A stretch of 64,000 bases of DNA, taken from positions 217,887,494 to 217,951,493 of the forward strand of contig NC_059471.1 of assembly GCF_018139145.2 (NCBI RefSeq). Reading direction: 5' to 3'. The stretch's first letter is position 1; each line of letters opens with the position of its first letter. The notes beneath the pieces were generated by a model that was not told the DNA's origin, searched no databases, and saw only the letters and a program-made list of their open reading frames with translations. The DNA comes from Gymnogyps californianus. Lineage: Eukaryota > Chordata > Aves > Accipitriformes > Cathartidae. This document shows positions 40,301 through 53,123 of this stretch, one piece after another. Position numbers and translations under genes: made by a program.

Positions 40301-43300
40301 AGGAAACAGGGAAAGAGACAGTATTAGCCGATATTCCAGTCCTTGGGAGCTGCGTTCTGACATGAACGCCTCAGCACTGCAGGGCCCTCTACCAAATCCT
40401 CCACCTCTGTCCAGACCACCATATCAACCGCATTGTCCACCCACTCCTTTCCAAGCCAAGACCTTCAGCCTCCGTACTCCATCTCCTTCAGTTTTATATT
40501 CCTCTATCAGAAAAAGGATGAAAATGGGTTAGTTGAGTGCAACACTGAGCAAGCTGCACACTAACAAGGGGTACCTTCCAGCTCTCCCTGTGATAAGGGG
40601 TGTTTAGCATATCAACACCCTGCCATCGTCAGGCTTCTGTTGGCATCCAGCAACGAAGAACTTTAAGAAGGATAAATGGCAGCTTTGCAGATGATTGCGC
40701 CAACCTCCTTCAAAGCACAAAGGCAATATGGAAGATGCGGTTCCAAGCAAGCTGTTGCTGCACTAACAAATGTCTGGTGGGGGCTGGCATCAAGGATGAC
40801 ACTAGGACATCGACTTCCAAAGCAGAAGAGAACAAGAGGCTGTGAAAAGGTCTGAGAATACAGGTAAGTCCTTGGTGGAGTGGAGATGAGAACTTGTGCA
40901 CGGTTACAGAGAGCCATTGCATAAGCCATCAGGAAAAAGACCTTTGCAGCAGTATTCTGGAAAGAGAGTAATGGAACAAGATGCTATTTGTCAAAAATCA
41001 GGTAAGGACACAGTAACTGATAGCTAAGAGGAAAGCCTGGACTGGCTTTTACTGAGCAGATGGCCTCTCCAAACGCTATCAGACACTCTTCCCTTCTGAA
41101 GGACAGGTGAAACCTGGACGCAGACTGGCAGGGAGAAGAGTCAGAGTGCACTCAGGCAACACCTTCGTAATCTCTGCTACCAAAAGAGCCATTTCCACTA
41201 ACATTACTTAAAGGAACTGAAAAGTTACATTCAACTACCAAGGTCAAATAAACTACTAACTCTGTCCTTCTTGAAGGCAAATAATCTTTTCCTCCTGCCT
41301 CTTTCAAAATGCTGAAGACCAAACTAGGTTCACTCTAAAGCTCCAAAAATTAGTCCCTCCTTTTTCCTACAAAAGAAAAAAAAAAAAAAAAATCTTAAAA
41401 TTACACATTAAAAAAAATAATGTGACACATGAAAAAAAGACAAACCCACAAGGAATGCATGCTTCTTGACATCTTCACTCCCCTTCAGATTTAAAGAATT
41501 AAGCATCTTTTAATGTGTACAGAAATAACAAAACATGGGATTTGACACCAACTACAATAATGTCTTGAGATTGACTTCATTTTCAGGTTAGTGTGATTCA
41601 AAAGATAATCCATTTCTAATAGGTTTGCAGGCCAGAGCATGGGCTGGAGTCCAGGTTTAACCTCACAAAGAGAAAGTATTGCCTGACAGACAGAAAAATA
41701 CATGCCCAGACCCAGACCCTAGCAAAATTTACCTCTTGGACCAACCTGTTTGTTTCTCTTCCCCTCTCCTGGCTGGTTTAAAACACAGCAGCATGACATA
41801 TCACTACTGTATGTCTTGACTTTCAAAAGCAGTCTAGCAGAAGACTAATTCTCAAAAAAGTCACAGCAAATGTCACTAAGTCCTGTGAACTTCTCGCCTT
41901 CTCAGCATGCACAACACATGGCAAAAGCAAGCATCCACCTTGTAGCATGAAAGAAAGTGACAGTTCGCCAGCTATCTACTTGTGGCTTCTCAGGCTGTTT
42001 CCCTGACCTTGCCAAGTGGCTTACCACAGTCCAAAAATAAAAAATTGTGCAAAAATAATACGTACATGCAGTATCTCTTGAAATATTACTCCTTGCCTTC
42101 TGGCCTTTACCCTGGTTCATCACCTCTGCAACCCACCACTGCCTCTGAAGCAGCCAAGGGAAAGCTGAATAAATGAAGGGAGCACACAAACATTTTCATT
42201 TCTATCACATCTTTCATCACGGGAAGCCAAGCATCAGCCTCAATGTACTTGCTAAAAGCACATAAAAGTAATAATACCTCATGCACCCGAATCAAATCTT
42301 CAAGAGAATCAACTACTTTTTACCTTACTTGAAAACAAAAAGGATTTTATTATCGACTCTTGAAGTCTCACACGCTAACAGCAGATAACAAGACTGAAGT
42401 GGGATTCAATGCCAGTGAAGAGTAGAAAAATTACAGCAGTTTAGTATTACAGAAAGCCACTTCAATTAATACCTAACTGGTCGATGTGAAATGCTGGAAA
42501 TTATGGCAGTAACCTCTCATCCCAGAATGTAAAAGGTTGGGTTTTTTTAAAAAAATTAAAAATAAAAAAATAAAAAAAAATTGCACATCAAACACATGTT
42601 AGTGCATTCTGCAAACAATAAAAATTATTTTAGCCGATACTGAAAAGGATCCAAGCAGACTTCCCCACCTCCATAAACACTAAAGTCATGGAGAGAACAC
42701 CAAATCTGAATCAGCAAGCTTTTGGGTAGCTGGAAGGAAAGCTTGCTGGGAACAGATACCAGCATGAACTGCAGTAAGCTGTTTTCCTAAATTGGTCCTT
42801 GAGTCATTTTTATGGGAACAGTCCATTCCCTGGTTTTTCTCACATAACTTCAGGATTAAATGTCAATCACTTTCCTTCACCTCTGTGAAGTAAATAACAA
42901 GCAAAGCTTCCTAACTGTCAGATGAAGGCATGTGCATACTTCTTCTATTTTTAAATACTTGCTTTTGGAATAAAATTTGTAATAGAGTGGTTCAGCAGTT
43001 CTGGGTAGCTAACTAATTTTTCAACTGACTTTCCTCTTTTTTCTGACACTCATGAAAAATGCAACTGGCTGCCTATTTAAGGCTCTGTCAGGAGAAAAAA
43101 AAAAAAAATACCTGGAGTTCCAACATTTCCACCCCTGCAATTTAAAGTAAGGTCGGCACGCTGCAGCATTTGAACATTTCACATAGCAAAATGCTAAAAA
43201 TGCTATTAGATGAATATTAAGGCTGGAAAGCTGACCAAAAATAAAGAATCCCAGAATTAAGGTTGTTCACTCAGCCTGAAGTCACACATGCTGCAAATAA

Positions 43301-46300
43301 GCGTGCACACACACATGCTTTCAGAAGAACTTGTCTCCATCAGTGGACAGAACACAGTTTCAGGGTTGGACTTTGGTGATGCTTTGCTTCCCCTGTTGGG
43401 AAGCTGCAAAGTGCACAGAGAAGGAGGCAGGAGACTTCAAGAAGAACAAGGGGATTTGGTTAGGCTGTTAAATGCTGCCCTACGTAATTAAATTCTGTAT
43501 TTTTCTTTGCCAGAGTTGCTATAGGCAAGTCTACGCAGGCAGGTGCAGACAGACTGGAGCTTAAGCTGGATGGACAGAAGCCAGCTCTGGTCCAGAAGCT
43601 GCACAGTGGTAGCGTCGGCTCACGCACAGCGCTGTGCTGATGCATCCCAAAGAGAACAAGACATCAAGTGACTCATATCTGACCAATTCAGCATGTGCAG
43701 AGCAAACGTGGGTCTGCCTGCATCTGTTTAGGCACGTCTTCAGCAACGCTAGGCAAGACACCCGCAGTAAACGTCTCACATCTGGCCATTAACTGTAAGA
43801 TCATCATCTTTTCACGGCCCGTGATCCAGAACTTGGAGAAGCGCTGAGCACTCACAGCTCCAACTGAAGTCAGTGGGAACTATGCTTCAGTAAGAGAGTG
43901 CTACTGAATAATGACACAAGACATCTGGGGAAAAAGGTCAGATCGTCTCCACTTCGTAGCGGAAACCCCAGATACATTGACAAGTGATCTTAATTTCAGT
44001 GCATCAATACCCCAGCTACAAACCTGAGATGAAGCAGTGCTCTCTTGCAAAAGCTGGAAAATACTTTACAAAGCATTCCAGCGCTATGGCGAGCTTTTCA
44101 GGGGTGCAGAGGAACGTTAATTCTAGGCTCTCACCCATCCCTGCTTATTGTAGAGCACTCCAACGTTACATTTGCAGAAAAGCCTTTCACCTCAGACATA
44201 AAAAGAACACAAGCATGACCATGTCATTCGATTCTCAGAAAAGTCCCTGCAAATGTCATTCACTTTCAGGGAACTGTTCTGCTGGTCACCGAGTCTTCTG
44301 GAAAGTCACACGAAAGCCTCTGCTCTCTGTAACAACCATTTCACTTGAGACATCTGTGCATATTTCTAACATAATAAAAATAAAAAATATTTCAATATGT
44401 ATTTATATAATTACACATGTACATTTTCCAATAACAATACTATAATAAATTAAAAAAACCAAACAATTAAAGGTTCTCTCTGCAGCACAAACTGTATGAA
44501 AGCTCATACTTAGGGAGAAGCATTGTAAATCAGGATGCCAATTTAATCAGCTTCACATGCACCTTTGCAGAATAAGAAGTAACAACTTCTGATCAACCTC
44601 AGCGTTCTTCATTCTATTAATTGTATTTTGGAGTAAGCACAGATTAGATGAGCTGCACCTACAAAAAATACAAAGTTTCAAAGTTTCGTTAGGAAGTCAA
44701 TAGTTCATCAACAGCTCCCTCTGCAAGGCTGAATTCCTGCTCTAGGAATAGCTGCACAATTTTTTGATGCAAAAAATGCCAAGCCAATGTACTCAGATAA
44801 CATCAGCCTTCCCAAAATATAACTAGAAACCAAAAAAAAAAAAATTTCCTAAAGGTATTCAGTACACAGCTAGTGGGCACAAGCATGACAGCACTTTACT
44901 GCTTCAAGGCCTTAAGCAGGGAAATGGTCAGTTGAGAAGTGTTCTCCAAAAAAAAAAAAAATTTAATTTCTTTTTTTTTAAATCTTTGATCTCAAATCTC
45001 CAAAGCTCCCTGAAGAACTATTACTTCATGTTCCTCAGCCTTATTTTCTCACTTACTGAATTCTCCCATTTCAGAGTTTGAATCAAGCTGAAAGCCCAGA
45101 AAAGTCTTCCGTTGAATGCAGTACACATGCACTGAATTTAGGCTTCCAGAATCGACTCTGCCTCTCCCCGCTGTCTGTGGCACACCTGCGAGCGGGCACT
45201 ACAGCGTTTCTCCACGGCTGCACAACAAAAATGAGTAAACAGAATTTACCAAACCTTCATTCCTTTTTACCTCATCGCAGTATTTCATCTTAATCTCGAG
45301 AAGACTGCTTCTAACAGAAGACAGGATTGCTGTTGCAGCTAAAAATACGAACAATTTTTCCCTTTCTGCTTGCAGCCTGCATCAGTGACTGACAGCGACT
45401 GCTCCTGTGGAAGTCTGGTTGTAAGGCTCCCCACCTTATGTTTGTATTTACAAACTTTCTATCAGGAAAGACTCTGAACTGACATTGGTAGCCATTTGAT
45501 CAGAAAGGAAGAAATGAACTTAATTATGGCTTCTCTAGACCGAAATTGAGGCATTTCAGTGGGATTTTTTTTTGCTACAAATGCCTTTAACTGCAGACCT
45601 GAGCATAGAGGATTTTGTGCAAGAAATATTTAAAGCTTATTTTATCCTTAACTCACCCTTTTTCTCCTAGTCAGTTTGTTGCTCATTTGAAGCCCTAGCA
45701 CCTAACAGTTTTGCTGGGACATAAAGCAAGCGGCCTCCAGTATTTTTATTTAGAGGCTGGACCTTACTTCTCCGGCTGTCTCTTCCATTCATCATTTAGA
45801 TTTTGTAACTTGCCTATAGCTCATTTCTCTATACAGGAATTTAACAGGACGCCAGCCATCGTACTTCAGGGAGGAGGTTTCCTTGACATGACTGAGGTTC
45901 TACTCTTGGATCTCTGGCTTGAATCTGCAAAATTGAAGATGAAAATAAACATCAAAGAAGTGGCTAGTTTTTGTACCCTACCACTGCAGTAGCTCTACAG
46001 AACATGTGGACCAATTCTATTCTTTCAGTTTTTAGTATTCTTCAAATTTAACCAATGCTGCAGGTTACGCAGTCATACAGAGGAATCTGCCTATTGTCTC
46101 TGCGCTACCTAGCTGATTTCTTTCTTTTTAGTTTTACCTCCATCTCCTCCTTGTTGAGTTAAATCATCACATTGTTTGACAATTCACCAGACAGAGTTAA
46201 AAAGAAAACCTAAAAGGTCAAACATGGCTCTGAAAGTCGTAACTGCTTTACCTTGCTCATCTTTCAAGCATCAAGTCAGTGCCAAAGCTAAGACTACGCT

Positions 46301-49300
46301 TTTAATCGCTTGTAAATTCAAATACCAGGTTTCTGTCCCTCCAGGAGAGAAACAAACAGAAAGATCGTTACGTGTTTCAACATTTTTTACCCAAAAAAGC
46401 AACAGAGGTACCATGCCACAGCTTCCCCGCAAAACGCAAGGTTGCCATTCACAGTAACAAGGCTTGAGGTACCCTGAACCACACCCCGGCTTCTCATGTC
46501 CACGTCATGACGTTTTATAGCCTGCCATCTACTCGCATTCACAGCCATTATTCTTCTATCACTTTTTCCCCAGTCTTCTTTTATCTTCTCTTCTGTTCCT
46601 GGGCCTCCATCCCAAAGGTTGATGTATTGATCTTTGTACACAGTTCGAAGCAGTCACATGCAGGCACCTTCTAAAATTAAACTGCACACATTTATAGGGA
46701 GACAGACCCACGAGTATTATACGTAATAAAAGAATATGGCCTCCAATGATAAGATTTTACTAAATAGCATTCAAACCACACTCATTACGAGCAGCACTTG
46801 GGAATTCAGCCTCAGGGGAAACATTTATTACCTAGCATAAGTGATCACTAGGGGTTAGAATGAAACCAAGAAAATAGAAAACCGATGCGCAAGCATGTAA
46901 GAAATCCTTAACAGAGCACGCACCTGCCAAAAAAAATCCCTCTGCCCCACAAAACGACGTGGGAACGTCGCAAGGAATTTACACACATTTACAAGGGAAA
47001 AGCTACACTTTCATTGCAGGCAATGAAATCTGCTGGGAGTCAAGGTCAGAATCATCATTTAGACAAGCCACATGAGAGTCATTTATAGTCTTAGCAGAAT
47101 AAAACCTCCCATCGCAGCTCACCAGTCAGGTGATGTGCCAGTCTAGCGAGCACCAGGCATTTATTTTGATGTAATCCCTTCACCGAAGAATTTTACACCG
47201 AGGAGTTTTAGAAAGGTTATACTCAAGCACTGACATTACACAAGGATGCGCGCCTCATTACTGTATACCTTTACGCCCTGCTTTTTCTGCTTTGCCCACA
47301 GACAAAAGCCACAGCTTTCTACAGCCGCTGGCACTGCAGAGGCGGCGTAGCTCTGGAAAAGCAAGCTGTGCTCTGCTCTAGCCCACTAAATGAATCAACA
47401 GCACCGACAAAACAGCAAATCAATCCCTTCCAATTCTAAAACCTCCGTTTTAATGCTGCTAAGGAGCAAAAGAACACAGCTTGAAATCCAAGGAGTAAGC
47501 TGTGCTTTCCGTACCCAGTGGCTGGGACAAAAAAAACCAACCCACCTTTCGTTTTGTAAATTGGTATATGCTTAACATAAAACTTCGCAGCTACACAATT
47601 GCTGTCGTTTAAACTTCCCAGTATGTGGTGCACAAGCATTTACTAAGCCTTACTTGCCAAGTAGTTAAGAATCATTAAACCAAAAAGTGCATCTGTTTAA
47701 GTATATGTTCTTCTCTCAGCTAAAGAAAGAGGGGCACAGAGTTGTCCTGGCAAGGCTAAGATCACCCAGCTAAACAGTCTGGGAGTCTTAGTTACAGCCC
47801 CTTACTGGCTCCCACCCCACGCACACTAACGACAACACTTCCAGAAGTTCTGCAACTTTCGACCTCTTTGATCTAGGAATATCCTAAGAATTAACACAAA
47901 ACATAAGTGGCCACCACCCCCACAAAGCCAATGAGCGATCAGCTAATCATCAAAACACCATTCAAGTCTAAAACCGTAAACAATTCATGTGATTCAGGGC
48001 CTTGACTCACATCCACGGGTAAGTTTAGCCCGGGACACCTGAAACTGTTACTCAGCCTCATGGCTCACCTCGCTTCGGGAGCGGGGACGGCAGAACAAAC
48101 CACACATCTCCTGAGTCACCCCAGCCAGCTGCTGCCAGCACCCCATCACATAGACTCGCACTACAGCTGAGCCAATTCAGCATCCAGCTGCTGCCGGAGA
48201 GGCCTTTCCATCCCTCCCATCTCCACCAACCTCCTCGTCTCACTTCTCCCGTGCCGTTCCCGGCTCTTCCTTGACCCCACGTTAGAGGGAATCACGCCAA
48301 AGGAAAACCAACCCAACTGAAAGTAAGGAATTTTATGCAGTTTGAGCTCCCTGAACTGGGTCATCTTGGAGCCACGTGAGAACCTGGCAGGAGGGGAAGG
48401 GGAGAGGGGCAGGACAGGCAGGCAGAGGCCCGAGAAGATGTGGACCAGCCCTGAAGCTCAGGCCATCAGCCCACGCCTCAGACACAGGTCAAAGACCCAC
48501 TCACCAGCCCTCGTTAGAGGCAGCCAGCTCTGAAGCAGCGCCAGACAACCAGGGGTCGGCTAAATCTACCTGTGTAGACGCATGTAAAGGTCACAGCCAC
48601 ATCCGTTAGTCAGAGTTAGCTGTAAAAGTCAAGTCCAACGTCATCTCAGAAATGAGGTCTTCTAGCCATTTCTTGAGAGCACGGATCTACAGCAAGAATC
48701 CAAAGAGAACAAAGACGTGATTACAGAGATCTTTCCCTAGATCTGATGGGAACCATCTCTGCAGGTGTCAGGAAGACAAGCCCCGTGTACTTGACTTTGA
48801 CCTCTGGGTTTGCAGGAATGCCATCATTTCTTGTAGAAGCAGGTGCGAAAAACTGCAGAATCAGGTCTATACATCAGCTGTAACATTACAACAAAATGAA
48901 GCAATCGCCTAAATAAATAAAAATACAAAGTTGCAAAGCTGTTAACACTTGCCAGTCCGGGCACATGTACTGTTCCCACTCTATCAAGGTAAAATATTAA
49001 TTAGCACATCTAAAGGGAGACAGGCATAAGTAAAATACTAAACGGACTTAAAAATAGTTTTAAAATGAGAGTGATATTAGAGGAAAGAACAGTCACAGCT
49101 ATTTACTGGGAACTCTGTGCTTGCGTCAGAACTATGAAATAAACATTTGGTCGCACAGTACTTCAAGAACGCATGTTGAAATTTCAAGGAAAGGAAAAAA
49201 AAAAACAGAAAAAGCAGTACTTTTAATATATAAACCAGTCAAGAAAAAACTACTGAGATTTTTTCTTCCAAGGAAACACTGTTAAGAACTACAGTTTAAT

Positions 49301-50039
49301 TTGTTTCACTACAAATTTGATATGATCTCACTTATCTATTTTAAATAGACCTTTAGCTTTATTTCAGCTCCTAAAGCAAAGTTCTATTGGATCTGACGAA
49401 ACAATTTATCTGCTTCTTTTACACTTATTTTTGTACTAAATCTTCTTTCAACAGATGCTTCGGCTCTGCCTGCCCAATTTTTCAGTCACAGGACTGGGAA
49501 CAATTTTACGGCTACCAAATCTGGTGTTTTATTTAAATAACGTAACTTCCTAAGAAATGGCGGAAAGGACTCTGGATTTGTAAATCTGGTAAATGAAATG
49601 CTTAACAACCTCTCAAGTCTCTGGAACGCACACACTGAAGTCACTGGAAAGCAACAGTACGGGGGAAAAGAAAGAGAAGGAACAGTATGTACTCCCGGAT
49701 ACCCTCCATCAACACATCTCGCTTCCTTTAGCAACCAGACAGATTGTCAGCTCCTAAACAAACTCATTACCCAAAGCAAAGGCAGCCAGCTGGGGAGTTT
49801 TGCTGCTCCATAAGCTTGCTGGCTGTTCCTCCCGCATCCAGGTTTCTCCTGAAAGCCTGGCATCCTTTGCTCCTCTCTTATGAGGCACCCTCTGCTGCTA
49901 TTAGGAGTATCCAGGGAGAATGATGCAGATTCCTTCAAGCTGTTTCAGATAACGACCCCATCACCCACCATCAATACGCCCCTTCCCTCCTAGACTTAGT
50001 GATGCAAATGTGTCATCTAACACTGTGCTCCTCTCGCCA
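28342..50039 (-). other. AHCYL2: AHCYL2 intron 1, 21.7-kb segment without genes
   Basis: This is the longest featureless part of the window. I see homopolymers (A24 at 36,618-36,641 followed by C10 and T7, A17 near 41,380, A13 runs near 43,090, 44,833 and 44,949) and T/C-rich tracts near 35,160 and 36,190. The open frames are short and unconvincing; the longest is 153 codons at 43,984 on the plus strand and reads as random. I looked for the conserved AHCYL2 exon 2 start (QIQFAD) and for its serine-rich segment on the minus strand and did not find them. Confidence 0.5.
36618..36667. repeat. A24 followed by C10 and T7 runs
   Basis: A 24-base A run (36,618-36,641) is followed after eight bases by ten C and then seven T. 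It is low-complexity sequence with no recognisable element attached. Confidence 0.8.
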
Positions 50040-50720
50040 GACAAGAGCCCGACTTCAGGAGGGGGGTGCAAGGAGAAACCCCTTTTTGTTGTTTAACAAA
50101 AAAAAAAAAAAGAAAGGAGAGGGATAAGGGAGGAGTTTAGAAGTATTAAGCACACTTGAGGAGAAATACGGATACCCTCAGGGTCTCTAAAAATAGAGAG
50201 ATGGGATTAGGATATCAAATGGAGAGAGCTCCAGATGCTGGGGACCAAAGTCACAATCTGAGTGGAAAAATGTCCGTTACCGAGGAACTGAACCCCTCCA
50301 GCAGGGATTTCTAAGGGGATGAAGGAGCCCTTGATCCCGACTCTCTTCATGGGCAGACCTTGCCTTACAAGGATGCGCTCCTTCCCACAGAGTCTCTAGG
50401 AAAGACTCCCAATTTCAGGGAAGCCACACAGGAGGAGAACACGGTTATGGAGACAAACTCCCTCATCCTGCTCTTCTGAAGGGAGAGGAAATATTAGAGT
50501 GACAAGGAAAGAGGGTGGAAGTCCAGCAATACGTAGATGAAGTCTTCACCCCAAGTTTCATGAGTAGGGAGCTTCCCCTTATGACAGGGACACTTCTCCT
50601 ACATTCCCCAAAAGGTTCTTGCATCACGGGGGAGAACGCCTTCTCCTGAGATTTCCGAAGGGAAGGGTGCCAGGCACCAACAACTCAGGTTGCTCCTACT
50701 CAGGAGTCTCTGTGGAAAAC
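50040..50720. repeat. Possible degenerate tandem block, purine-rich
   Basis: Variants of a purine-rich phrase recur at irregular 60-120 bp spacing: ATTTCTAAGGGGA (about 50,308), ATTTCAGGGAAG (about 50,412), CTTCTGAAGGGAGAGG (about 50,473) and GATTTCCGAAGGGAAGG (about 50,650). GTCTCTA or GTCTCTG occurs nearby. This suggests an old, highly decayed tandem array continuous with the next tract, but the period is not clean and chance similarity is possible. Confidence 0.35.
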
Positions 50721-52480
50721 GTGCATTTCTCTACAGGCATCCATGGAGTGGGCCACGTGCATCTATAGGAGGCTGTATCTATAGCAGAGTACACATATTC
50801 CCCCCTCATGGGGAGTATCTATGTCCATGGGTGCATCCACCTGAGGGACATGGATAATGCATGCACATATCTATGTGAACAGGTCAGAGAGCAGACTCAG
50901 GTGCATCTATAGGTGGACATCGGTATGCACATAATCTATGTATGCAAAGGCATGGGGATGTCTATACATGACATGCATGGGGCTGTCTGTGTGCGTCTGA
51001 ATGCCTTTGTGTCTATAAGGATGTCTACAGCTGTATGGCTGGGTGTGGGCAGACGTGCAAAGGTACAAGTGCATGCCTGAGCACGTGGCATATGGGTGCC
51101 TATATGCACAAAGGTGCTTCTCTGCACCCATATGTAAGTACCCAAGGAGAGCAGGTGTGCCTTAGTGCATATATACCTATCTCTGTCAGCGTTTGTGCAG
51201 CTATAGACACATGTATGCACACCTGTATGCGTACATGTGTACTGACAGGTACATGTGTGTGCACCTGTTTGCATCCCTATAGATATCTAACCATGTAAAC
51301 TTGCAGGTATACTTCCCCTGCACGTGAAGGTGTGTGTCACACATGCATATAGTTAAGCATACAGACACCTGCATGTGTGTATGCATCTATATGCATGTTT
51401 GTATATGTACCAGTATACATTATGTAAGCTTGCACGTCCACCTCTGTATCTGTGTACTTACCACCACACGTGCGGGTTCGTATATACACAAGCGGATGTA
51501 TACCTATGGCTACGCCTGTGTATTCATGTGTAAGTGCAAAAGTGGTTGCAAACACACGCATAACCAGCTATGGGTACCCCTGTATGTGCATATATGACTT
51601 GGGGGTATATATACATAAACAATGTACACATCTAGAGGTTACGTACCAGCGCGTGTAGCACACCCATGGGGCAGACGCACACTTGGGCTCGTGCTCACAG
51701 GACAGGGACGGTGCATATCTGCCACATCCATAGGTGCACACCCAACACACACTCGCTGGGTGGACAGCAGTCCACGTGTTCCCAACGCGCACCCATACAC
51801 CTCGACGGGCAAGCGTCAGGACAGGGGCACCCCTGAGGACAGAGCACCCCGTGCAGACCCATCCCTGGGTGTCTGCGAGCGTGTACCCAGCAATACGCTC
51901 AGAGACACACGCCTGTGCACACGTACATCCAGCATCCATACTGGGTACGCCTGATTACCCCTCGCATACCAATGGGACGGGCACCTCTCTGTAGTTTTTA
52001 TCGGGTGCATACGCGTATTTCCAAGCGAGCAGATAACCCCGGGACGTGAACCCGATGTGAACCCACACACATCCGGGAGCTCACATACCTGGCACCCGCG
52101 TTTCCCACAAACGCCCCCACACCCAGGTGTGCAGGAGTAAGGTGTACACACACCCAGCCTGTACCTACGCTCCTTGGCGGATGCAAGTGTGTAAGCAAAC
52201 ACATACCCTACGAGGCAGGCACACCTCTGGGCACGTGTACAGCTGACACGGACCCACAGGGCAGGACCACACTGGTCACACATGTCCGTGGGCATATCCA
52301 CGGACAGCGTTTGTGTGTGCACCCCACACTTACCCACAGGGCAGAGGCACACAGGGACACAAGGCGCAGACGGGACCCCAAACCCCCGGAGGAGTGTGTC
52401 CCCAAAACACGGCCACGGGAGCACCCCCACGGGAGCACCTCGGGGCACACCGACACCCTATACACGCGTACCGGGGACCC
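50720..52480. repeat. Degenerate TG/TATA-rich then CA-rich repeat tract in AHCYL2 intron 1
   Basis: This is a 1.7-kb low-complexity tract starting about 0.23 kb inside intron 1. From 50.72 to about 51.65 kb the plus strand is rich in TG, GCA and TATA. Variants of GTGCATCTATAG recur at 50,757, 50,901, 51,195, 51,270 and 51,381. From about 51.65 to 52.48 kb the plus strand is instead rich in CAC and CCC, with ACCCACAGGGCAG at 52,252 and 52,332 and a 15-bp-period pair of CCACGGGAGCACC at 52,413 and 52,428. The long open frames on both strands are by-products of the repeat (Cys/His/Thr/Pro-rich, no family). Alternating purine-pyrimidine sequence of this kind can adopt Z-DNA. Confidence 0.7.
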
Positions 52481-52637
52481 CCATGCCGGGACGGTCCCTG
52501 CCCAGAAGAAGGCAATGCTGTGTCCCCAAGCACCGGGACGGTTCCCCCTCCCCGGTGGGGTGTGTGTGTGTCCCGGAGATGTCCCGGTGGGAGTGCGGGG
52601 TCCCCGCTCAGCGAGACGGGGCGCACATTAAGCCGCA

Positions 52638-52654
52638 GGGGGGGGGGGGGGGGG
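52638..52654. repeat. Poly(G) run, 17 bases, near the AHCYL2 exon 1 donor
   Basis: Seventeen G on the plus strand, so C17 in the transcript, about 60 nt inside intron 1. It is a length-uncertain homopolymer within the CpG-rich zone. Confidence 0.85.
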
Positions 52655-52713
52655 TGTCTCCACGCCCGTGGGTGGGTGCTCGCCCCCGGTCCCCCTCCTC
52701 CCCTCCCCGTTAC

Positions 52714-53123
52714 CTTCTTGACGGTGCGCGGCGCCTCGGTGACGGTGCCGTCGGGGCTGACGAGCGCCTCGGCCGCGGCGCCGCCGCTGTCGCCGCCGTC
52801 GCGGTGCCGGTGCTGGGGGTGGTGCGGGTCGCTCCGCTTCATGGCCGAAGCCTGCGGCACCTTGGCTGCACCCGGCGGCAACCCGGCGGCGGCGGCGGCG
52901 GACAGCCCGGGACAACCGCTCAACGGAGGCCGCTCGCCGCCGCAGGAGACGCCGGGGCCGGGGCCGCCTCACGCTCGGTGGCCGGCAGCGGGCAGGGGGC
53001 CGCCGCCACGCCGTGCCCGGGAGGGTGAGCGGTCACCGGCTCACACGGCGGCCCCGCCGCCTTGTCCATGGGGCCGCTCAGCTCCTTCAGCTCCACCGCG
53101 GGGGCTGCCACCTGCACCGACAT
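52714..53123 (-). CDS. AHCYL2: AHCYL2 (long-IRBIT) first coding exon, frame-broken in this sequence
   Basis: AHCYL2 is an S-adenosylhomocysteine-hydrolase-like protein. Family knowledge is that it binds IP3 receptors and regulates sodium-bicarbonate cotransporters, and that exon 1 encodes the long-IRBIT-specific N-terminal region, low in complexity and rich in Ala and Pro. The ATG at 53,121-53,123 opens MSVQV followed by VELKEL, as in mammals. The 3' part reads AKVPQASAMKRSDPHH, then EALVSPDGTVTEAPRTVKK, also diagnostic, and ends at an AAG/GTAACG donor (GT at 52,712-52,713). The two parts are in different frames. The MSVQV frame stops at a TGA (52,920-52,922), and the downstream frame is closed upstream by a TGA at 52,969-52,971. 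One missing base between these points, most simply an assembly error in GC-rich sequence, would explain it. Translation from the internal Met of ASAMKRSD is an alternative. The exon ends in phase 0 after VKK, as needed to join QIQFAD in exon 2, which is outside the window or was not found. Confidence 0.88.

Noticed and set aside
43984..44445. A 153-codon plus-strand frame
   Set aside because: The composition reads as translated AT-rich intron, with no motif, promoter or splice context.
50907..51658. Cys/Thr/His/Tyr-rich frames resembling repetitive peptides
   Set aside because: These are translations of the TG/TATA-rich tract, not genes.
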